DNA of 64,000 nucleotides from JBCCMA01 sp045107005 (GTDB lineage Bacteria; Pseudomonadota; Gammaproteobacteria; Steroidobacterales; JBCCMA01). Under the pieces are notes generated by a model, which was not told the origin of the DNA, did no database searches, and was given only the letters and a program-made list of their open reading frames with translations. The stretch covers positions 1 to 64,000 of the forward strand of contig JBGCFP010000007.1 of assembly GCA_045107005.1 (NCBI GenBank), read 5' to 3'. Positions within the stretch are counted from its first letter, which is position 1. Every line of letters begins with the position of its first letter. Positions 52,833 to 59,726 of this stretch are shown in pieces. The position numbers were made by a program, and so were the translations under genes.

Positions 52833-55739
52833 CTATTCGACGGGGTATCCGACGACACGGAAACCGTCGAAAAATGCCGGGTCGCTGTCCGTAGGCGCGC
52901 CCGAAAAGCTCAGCCGGACATCATCTACCCGCATTTCAGTTTCGCTCGGGCTGCCACCATCGGCGATGATATTGTTGGGCACGTATTCGACGAACAGCGT
53001 AATCTGGGTCGCCGTGCCGCTGTTGAACGAGATACTGCCACGGCGAAACCGATCGTCCGCCACCGGCGCGCCGTCGGCCTCAAGTTGCACCGGATCAAAA
53101 ACGTCGCTGGCCAGCACGGTCGTCGTGCTGCCGACGTAAGCACCCAGCGTGGCAGACGGCCCGGCAGAAGAATTGGTCTGAAAATAGGCTGACAGAATGT
53201 AGTCGGTGTTTGGAAGCACGTCGACGAGCTGCGACACCGCCGGACGACCGACTTCGCTGCCGTCGTTGTATTTGAATTTTGCCGAACCATCAACACCGCT
53301 TGCGGAATTGCTCGAGCCCTGTACCTGTCCGATGCCGGCCCCTTCGGTCACCGTCCAATCGCCGTCACGCCCAGCGAAGCCATCAAAATTGGCGTCTCTG
53401 ACAGTCGCCGACAGAGTGATCGTTTCGTCGAGCGCGGCGAACAGATCCACCGTGCCACTGGCCCCGGCGGTGAAAGAAACGCGCAGCAAGCGATAATCGG
53501 ATACGTTGGCGTCCTGCACCACCTCGATCCCTTCCGCCGAAACACCCAGCCGGCTCGGCCCGCTCGCGAACGCCGAGAACTCATACTGCCTTCCCGGTTC
53601 CACGGCGACGCTCTGTGTGGCACGACCATCCGCCCCTTCGATTTTCAGCGATGCGCGTCGCGAGAAAGTCTCATCGACATCGGTGGTCACGCTGGCGGCA
53701 CCCGAGAGCTGCCAGCCGTCGTCGCCCCGATCAAAGCCCGGATTGGTGATGGGTACGCGCGCAATCACGGGCGCCGTTGTTGGGGGCGCGTAAGCCATGG
53801 GCCCGACGTCAAACGGCGTTAGTACCCCGATCACCGCCGCATCGTCAGAAACATGATCGGCACCGCTGTTGGTCTGCCCTGTTCGCTGTTGACCATCCAT
53901 GTCGTCACTGACCGGATCGAACCCGCGTGAATCAAACCCGGTTTGGGCCACGATACTGGCACTGCTCGCCGACACCCGGTCAACGCCCAGCTCGTCGTCT
54001 GACAGGCCGACGTCCACGACAGTAAATCCGGAAAATCCGGTGAGCGAAGGGCTGTCGGAAAAACTTGAACCAAAGACGTAATTTCCAGCGTAAATGGAAT
54101 TGTCCGGCATGCCCTCTTCGGTATAGGTAATCACCGGACCCACCGCGTCGGCGATCACGTTATTCACCACCACAACGCCCTCGGGATCGATGCTGCGGGT
54201 ACCGGCGTTTACATTGAGGCTGCCGACGCTGTCGACAATCGTGTTGTTCGCGACCAGAACGTTGGTCAGAATCTGGTAACCGTTGGTCGTCGAGTTGTCG
54301 GAACTGTGCAGCGCGATCCCGCCGTGAAAACGTGTCCCGAGAAAGCGTGCGCCCTCAACGTAGTTATTGACGACACGATGACTGTCGTCGATAACCCGGA
54401 TGCCGCCGGCGAACGGATGGCCATCCCCAAAAATGAAATTCGCGGCGACCAGTGCGCTGGCACCGTGACGCAGCGTCAATGAGCCGTAGCTGTCGCGAAT
54501 CGTGTTGTTGAAGATTCGGTTACTACCCGATTTGTTTGAGATGACCTCGGTCTCGGCGTCGATGCGCTCGAAGTAGTTGTACTCAAGCACCGAAAGTGAA
54601 TCAGCCGAATGCGAATCGCTGGTGCCAAGGCGTATGGCCTCGAATCCATTGTCGCCGCCATCACCGTATACCTTGCCATCGGCTGGCGCACGATCGCCAA
54701 AATAGTTGTGATCGATTTGCGCGTGATCGGTATTCGTCGCCGACGGCAGCTCACCATCAGGCACCCGGCGTATGACAACCAGTAGCGCACCCTCGTTCGT
54801 CTTGCCGGAGAACCAGTTGTGATCGACGCGGTTGAACTGCCCGTAAATACTGACCCATTTATTGCTCGGCGCACCCAACTGATCGATATTGATAAACGAG
54901 TTATCGACAATGCGGCAGTGGTTGCAGAGCTCACGCGAAGATCCGTCGCGTGTCTGTAGAAAATCGCTGTCTTCGCTGTTCGCATCGAGGAACACAAAAC
55001 CCTGGAGCACGACATATTCACCCGACATGCGAATCGACACGTCGCCGTCGATAATCACTTGCCCTGGCTCCTGTGCCGCTATCGTAATGGGCACGTCTTC
55101 GGCGCCTTGTCCACCGAAGTCCAGGTTCAGATTCGTGTAGCTTCCCGCACTCAGGCACACCGTAACGCCAGGCGTCATGTCACGCGTCGCGGCCGACTCC
55201 AAGGCGCTCGCACTCGACAGCACGGTGTCACAACGGATATCCGGGACACTGTCGTTGTCACCAACCGAACCGCGCGCGAAGTTGCCGGGCCCTACCGCGA
55301 CCGGAGCATCAGCCACCGGTGCGGATAACGTGGACACAACCGTCTCACTAAAACCGTCATCGTCGGTATAGGTCACCTGGAGTTGTACGCCGCCGCCGCT
55401 TTGTGCCGTGGTGAGCAGCAGCATGGCGGCCGTGCTGCCGTCGATGTCCGTCCCGTCCAACTGCCACTGATAGACCAGCGTGCTCGTCGTCAGCCCGTTC
55501 GCGTCAGTCACCGTCGCGCTCAAGGTTTCGCCCACCTGAGCCAAACCGGTGACGACGACTTCACCCGCAGTGTTCACCGCTGGCGGAGGCAAGACCGGTG
55601 GTGCCACGGTCGGGCTGCCACTGCTGCCTGACGAACAGCCGGCAACCAGAGCGCCGACACTCAGGCACGGCAACCAGATCCATTTCTGGCACCGCGCTTT
55701 CAAAGACGAATGACAGGACGCTTGTAAGTTGGTGTGCAT
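52833..55739 (-). CDS. PL6 lyase lipoprotein with Ig-like and carbohydrate-binding domains
   Basis: A 968-residue lipoprotein (lipobox LVAGCSS, Cys35). After a Pro/Val-rich linker comes one Ig-like repeat (about 60-150; GETLSATVTDANG). The PL6 beta-helix follows (about 160-640) with active-site residues intact: ETEVIS Glu pair, Lys403 in NKSGSN, and Arg424 with His425 in LTLRHG. The C-terminus has two beta-sandwich modules (about 650-780 and 800-955) resembling CBM4/9 or CBM16 carbohydrate-binding domains. It is probably surface- or outer-membrane-anchored and cleaves and binds the same uronate polymer. Gene order and strand match its neighbours; gaps to both neighbours are about 170 and 207 bp. 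Confidence 0.88.
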   Translation of the reverse strand: MHTNLQASCHSSLKARCQKWIWLPCLSVGALVAGCSSGSSGSPTVAPPVLPPPAVNTAGEVVVTGLAQVGETLSATVTDANGLTTSTLVYQWQLDGTDIDGSTAAMLLLTTAQSGGGVQLQVTYTDDDGFSETVVSTLSAPVADAPVAVGPGNFARGSVGDNDSVPDIRCDTVLSSASALESAATRDMTPGVTVCLSAGSYTNLNLDFGGQGAEDVPITIAAQEPGQVIIDGDVSIRMSGEYVVLQGFVFLDANSEDSDFLQTRDGSSRELCNHCRIVDNSFINIDQLGAPSNKWVSIYGQFNRVDHNWFSGKTNEGALLVVIRRVPDGELPSATNTDHAQIDHNYFGDRAPADGKVYGDGGDNGFEAIRLGTSDSHSADSLSVLEYNYFERIDAETEVISNKSGSNRIFNNTIRDSYGSLTLRHGASALVAANFIFGDGHPFAGGIRVIDDSHRVVNNYVEGARFLGTRFHGGIALHSSDNSTTNGYQILTNVLVANNTIVDSVGSLNVNAGTRSIDPEGVVVVNNVIADAVGPVITYTEEGMPDNSIYAGNYVFGSSFSDSPSLTGFSGFTVVDVGLSDDELGVDRVSASSASIVAQTGFDSRGFDPVSDDMDGQQRTGQTNSGADHVSDDAAVIGVLTPFDVGPMAYAPPTTAPVIARVPITNPGFDRGDDGWQLSGAASVTTDVDETFSRRASLKIEGADGRATQSVAVEPGRQYEFSAFASGPSRLGVSAEGIEVVQDANVSDYRLLRVSFTAGASGTVDLFAALDETITLSATVRDANFDGFAGRDGDWTVTEGAGIGQVQGSSNSASGVDGSAKFKYNDGSEVGRPAVSQLVDVLPNTDYILSAYFQTNSSAGPSATLGAYVGSTTTVLASDVFDPVQLEADGAPVADDRFRRGSISFNSGTATQITLFVEYVPNNIIADGGSPSETEMRVDDVRLSFSGAPTDSDPAFFDGFRVVGYPVE

Positions 55740-55912
55740 CGTTGACTAGTGCTCGTAGCCGTTGTGGCGTTTATCCAGTTTATAAAACACGGCTTGCGCA
55801 CAGTCGTCAGTGTCGACCGTCACGTTCTGACCGTTGGCGCCCGCAAAGACATCAAGCTCACCCGCCAATCGGCCGGTGTTTTGTCAGGCATGAGTTTTCT
55901 TGCCGAGAAAGA

Positions 55913-55935
55913 GCCGACGCCGCCTGGGCGCCGGC
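55913..55935 (-). terminator. Possible terminator hairpin after the large PL6-like gene
   Basis: GCCGACGCC (55913-55921) and GGCGCCGGC (55927-55935) pair with one mismatch around a 5-base loop, just past the stop of the 1,240-residue gene. On the minus strand only a weak TCTTTCT follows, so a true intrinsic terminator is uncertain. Confidence 0.3.
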
Positions 55936-55946
55936 CCGCACTGCCT

Positions 55947-58900
55947 TTAAGGCGCTACCCAGGTCGAGCCCGGTCCCACCTGGTCTTCGGCAATCACGTT
56001 GAGCAGCGACGTATCGGCACCGACACCCGCATCGACGCCAGAGCCGTCAACCAGACCGGTAACCGGATCAACGACAAACGTAGCGCCGTCTTCACCGCCA
56101 ACCACGTTATCCGCTGCCGCGCCGTTAAAGTTGAACGACCCTTCAGCCAGTGTCGCAGAATAAAAGTGGTTGTTATCGAAGTCTGACGCACCGTCAATCA
56201 CACAACCCGAATTATCCCAATCCTCATCCGTGACAGCGAAACGGTTCACCCCGTTCGTGTTCATATTAATCGACAAGCCGCTGCTCTGGTTCATGATGAA
56301 GTTGTCATCAAAATCCAGAATTGGATCGAGATCCCCGCAGTCAGGATCATCAAACGAAAGAGCTTGACGGGCGTTAACCACGGTATTGCGCGCAACGGTC
56401 AACGTGAAATCGAGACCACCCGTGCCCAGAATCGTCGTGTTACCCGAGCCACTCAGCGGATCCGGGTTGATCAACAGCGCGGCGCGCTGTCCGGACGTCG
56501 TGCGCATATTGTTGATGTAGTTGTCGGTGATCGTGTGACCGAGCGGCGCGAAACTGATGCCACCATCGTCATTATCCTCGCCGCCAGACAGAATGACATT
56601 CTCGCGCACCGTGCTGGCAAACCCGTCCTCGAGGGCAATCAAGCCCAGTGAATTAACCACGGTGTTGCCTTCGATCAGATTACCACCTGACTGCACGCGC
56701 ATCAGACGACGCTCAGACTCCACATTTTCGAAACGGTTGTACTGAACCGTGTGATCGCCGGTCCCGACCGAATCACCGCCCGTCGAGCGGCCGATTTGAA
56801 GTGCGTGCGCGGTTGAATTGCGGTTACCCGAAACACCTGTTTTTCCCGGGATATCCTTGAACAAATTGTAGCGAATGATATGCCCTTCATTCGAACCGAT
56901 ATTGGTGTCGGCAAAGATCGAGATAATCGATCCTTCGTTGTCCATATCCTTGTCCTGGAACAGGTTGCGTTCAATGATATTGCCGAACCCTTTGAGCGTA
57001 ATGTAGTGATACGCATCGCCGGAGGGCACGGTCCGCGGTTCGGCTTCACCGAGAAATTCGCTGTTGCGCAAGGTAACGCCGTCACCCGACAGATAAACCG
57101 ACCCGTCGCCATTGCTGTCACAGGTGGTACCCATGATCCAGTCGAGATCGTCGAACACCAGCCCGTCCGCCACGATACCGTCGCCACTGAACACAATGCA
57201 CGTCGCGCCGGTAATCACCGCAGTGCTGCCCGCCGTTCGGCGGACCTGCAGCAGGTTGGCAGCAAAATCGACTTCGCCCATGTCGGCGTAGTCGTCGCCA
57301 CCGCCGGCACTGTCCAGACCGATCACATCACCATCGGCCGCCGCCATGACCGCTGTCATCAGCGTCGTTTCGCCCGTCACAATCGCGCTGTAGACCAAGT
57401 CACCTGCCGCAGCGTCCAACGGACCTTCGGCAAAACCTTCGTTATCGGTGTAGTCCACCGTTACCGATACGGTCGTGCCCAATTGTGCCGTGGTCAGCAC
57501 ATAGGTGCTGGCAGTCGCCGCGGCAATGTCCACGTCGTCTGCTTTCCACTGGTAGTTGATCGTGCCCGTGCCGTTGGCGTCGGTGACCGCCGCGGTCAAC
57601 GTATCGCCAACCAGCGTGGTACCGGTGACGGCAACGCTGCCCATTGTGTTGGTGACGTTGGTCAGCACCGCCGCTGTTCCGGCCGACGTGATGGACTCAA
57701 CAAAACCGTCGTCGTCCGTGTAGTCCGCCGTCACCGTGATGATCGCGCCAATCTCTGCGGCGGTCAGCACGTAAGTGGTCGCCGTTGCACCGCCAATGTC
57801 GACACTGTCCGCTGCCCATTGATACGTGATGGTGCTACCGGTCGTACCGTTGGTATCGGCGACGTTCGCGGTCAGCGTCTCCGCCACTTGCGCCGTGCCG
57901 GTAATGGTCACCGTGCCAACCGTGTTCGTCGCATTGGTCACCACGGCGACCGTGCCGGCTGACGTGAGCGATTCGACAAAACCGTCGTCATCGGTGTAGT
58001 CCGCGGTCACCGTAATGATCGCGCCAATCTCCGCGGCGGTCAGTTCATAGGTGGTCGCTGTTGCACCCCCAATAGCCACTCCGTCCGCCGCCCATTGATA
58101 GGTGATGGTACTGGTCGTCGTGCCGTTGGCGTCGGTGACCGCTGCGGTCAGCGTCTCAGCGACTTGCGCCGTGCCGGTAATGGTGACCGCACCGACAGTA
58201 TTGGTCGGTGCCGCCTCCACCGCTGCGGTTGGTGCTGACGTTACCGAGCCAGCAAATCCCTGATCGTCGGTGTAGTCAATCGTCACCGTGATCGTTGCGC
58301 CGACGTCAGCGTCAACCGGCGAATAGGTGGCGGCCGTCGCACCGGCAATCGCAGCGCCGTTTGCCGACCACTGGTAGGTCGGCGTGCTGGTCGTGACGCC
58401 GTTGGCGTCAGAGAGCATCGCGGTCAGCGTCTCCCCAACCTGCGCCAAGCCGGCGATGGTCGCGATACCCACAGTATCGGTGGTAACCGCGGGCACGGCG
58501 ACGGTCGCGGCCGAGGTCACCATTTCCATGAAGCCGTCGTCGTCCATGTACATGGCCGTGACGCTGAGCATGTTGCCTACGTCACTGGCGGTAGGCGAAT
58601 AGACCATGGCGTTAGCACCGGCAATCGCGACGCCAGCACTGGCCCACTGATAAACAATGGTGCTTGTGGTCAAACCGTTGGCGTCCGTCACGGCGGCCAT
58701 CAACATGCCGCCCACTTCCACCACGCCGCTGATGGTGACCAAACCGGCCATGTTCATCAGCATGGGCGCCACAGGTGCGGTGCCCGCCGATGTGACGTCT
58801 TCGGCAAAATTCTGGTCGTCGGTGTAGACCGCTGTCACCGTCATCACCGCGCCTACTTCTGCCATGGTCAACACATACGTTTGCGCCGTGGCGCCAGCAA

Positions 58901-59669
58901 TGTCTATACCGTCGGCTGCCCACTGGTAAGCAATAGTGCCGGTGACGCCATCGGCATCGGTAACCGTGGCGGTGAGCGTCTCGCCCACGGTTGGCGTACC
59001 GGTGATCGCGACGGCTGCACCGTCGTTAACGCCTGCGACATTCGCTGTGGCCGCCGCCATCAAATCTTCGTCAAAGCCACCGTCATCGGTGAACATCGCC
59101 GTCGCGGTGATCACCTGATCAAACTGTGCGTCGGTCAGCACAAACGTCATCGCCGTCGCGCCGGCAATGGCGACGCCGTCCGCTGCCCATTGATAGGTGA
59201 TGGCGCCAGTGGCACCGTCCGCATCCGTGACGGTGGCCGTCAGTGTCTCGCCCACCGTCGCCGTGCCCGTGATCGCGAGCATCCCAACCGTGTTGGTGTT
59301 GGTCGTGTCGCCGACAACCGGACCCAACGCCTCTGACGTTGGCGATTCGGCATTGCCTTCGTTATCCGTGTAACTCGCGCTGGCGGTAATGAGCGCGCCA
59401 ACCTCAGCGGCCGTCAAGAGGTAAGTATTGTCAGTTGCCCCCGCAATCGTTACACCGTCAGCTGCCCAGGAGTAAGTAATGGACGCCGGCAGACCGTCGC
59501 CTTCGAACGGCGTCGCCGTTAGCGTTTCGCCAACGGCTGCGGTGCCACTTAGCACCAGACGGCCTGCAAAATTGGACGGTCCGGGGTCACTGTCAGAGCA
59601 ACCAACCAGTAAGACCAGTAACGCAGACGCGACAATGGACTTCGCGCTAAACGGGAAGGGAATATTCAT
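55947..59669 (-). CDS. PL6-like beta-helix lipoprotein with eight Ig-like repeats and altered active site
   Basis: A 1,240-residue protein from the ATG at 59669 (a TTG in the same frame at 59690 has no better support). Lipobox LVGCSD at Cys24. Residues ~40-760 are eight ~90-residue Ig-like repeats (VGETLTATVTDADG, then YQWAADGV and YTDDDGF). The C-terminal ~480 residues are a PL6-type beta-helix. Aligned without gaps to the active neighbours, the catalytic Lys is Gln993 (RVQSGGN), the Arg-His pair is Glu1014-Asp1015 (ALEDG), and one Ca-ligand Glu is Arg (ERRLM). It may bind rather than cleave, or use other chemistry. It shares long near-identical blocks with the next upstream gene, so the two are recent paralogues. 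Confidence 0.85.
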   Translation of the reverse strand: MNIPFPFSAKSIVASALLVLLVGCSDSDPGPSNFAGRLVLSGTAAVGETLTATPFEGDGLPASITYSWAADGVTIAGATDNTYLLTAAEVGALITASASYTDNEGNAESPTSEALGPVVGDTTNTNTVGMLAITGTATVGETLTATVTDADGATGAITYQWAADGVAIAGATAMTFVLTDAQFDQVITATAMFTDDGGFDEDLMAAATANVAGVNDGAAVAITGTPTVGETLTATVTDADGVTGTIAYQWAADGIDIAGATAQTYVLTMAEVGAVMTVTAVYTDDQNFAEDVTSAGTAPVAPMLMNMAGLVTISGVVEVGGMLMAAVTDANGLTTSTIVYQWASAGVAIAGANAMVYSPTASDVGNMLSVTAMYMDDDGFMEMVTSAATVAVPAVTTDTVGIATIAGLAQVGETLTAMLSDANGVTTSTPTYQWSANGAAIAGATAATYSPVDADVGATITVTIDYTDDQGFAGSVTSAPTAAVEAAPTNTVGAVTITGTAQVAETLTAAVTDANGTTTSTITYQWAADGVAIGGATATTYELTAAEIGAIITVTADYTDDDGFVESLTSAGTVAVVTNATNTVGTVTITGTAQVAETLTANVADTNGTTGSTITYQWAADSVDIGGATATTYVLTAAEIGAIITVTADYTDDDGFVESITSAGTAAVLTNVTNTMGSVAVTGTTLVGDTLTAAVTDANGTGTINYQWKADDVDIAAATASTYVLTTAQLGTTVSVTVDYTDNEGFAEGPLDAAAGDLVYSAIVTGETTLMTAVMAAADGDVIGLDSAGGGDDYADMGEVDFAANLLQVRRTAGSTAVITGATCIVFSGDGIVADGLVFDDLDWIMGTTCDSNGDGSVYLSGDGVTLRNSEFLGEAEPRTVPSGDAYHYITLKGFGNIIERNLFQDKDMDNEGSIISIFADTNIGSNEGHIIRYNLFKDIPGKTGVSGNRNSTAHALQIGRSTGGDSVGTGDHTVQYNRFENVESERRLMRVQSGGNLIEGNTVVNSLGLIALEDGFASTVRENVILSGGEDNDDGGISFAPLGHTITDNYINNMRTTSGQRAALLINPDPLSGSGNTTILGTGGLDFTLTVARNTVVNARQALSFDDPDCGDLDPILDFDDNFIMNQSSGLSINMNTNGVNRFAVTDEDWDNSGCVIDGASDFDNNHFYSATLAEGSFNFNGAAADNVVGGEDGATFVVDPVTGLVDGSGVDAGVGADTSLLNVIAEDQVGPGSTWVAP
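57400..59560 (-). repeat. Eight tandem Ig-like coding repeats
   Basis: About 270 bp (90 residues) each, within the PL6-like lipoprotein gene. Consensus pieces are VGETLTAxVTDANG, ITYQWAADGV and GAxITVTAxYTDDxGF. One copy of the same repeat occurs in each neighbouring PL6-type gene that has a repeat. Repeat four is unusually Met-rich (MLMNMAGL, GGMLMAAV, AMYMDDDGFMEM). Confidence 0.85.
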
Positions 59670-59726
59670 GAGACGAGGTTCCGTGCACAAGTCGCGCGCA
59701 TTGACATCGCGCGAGGAGAATTCGAT

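Noticed and set aside
56880..57962. A 360-codon plus-strand frame antisense to the Ig-like repeats
   Set aside because: It repeats with the same 270-bp period as the Ig-like array on the other strand, which explains it fully.
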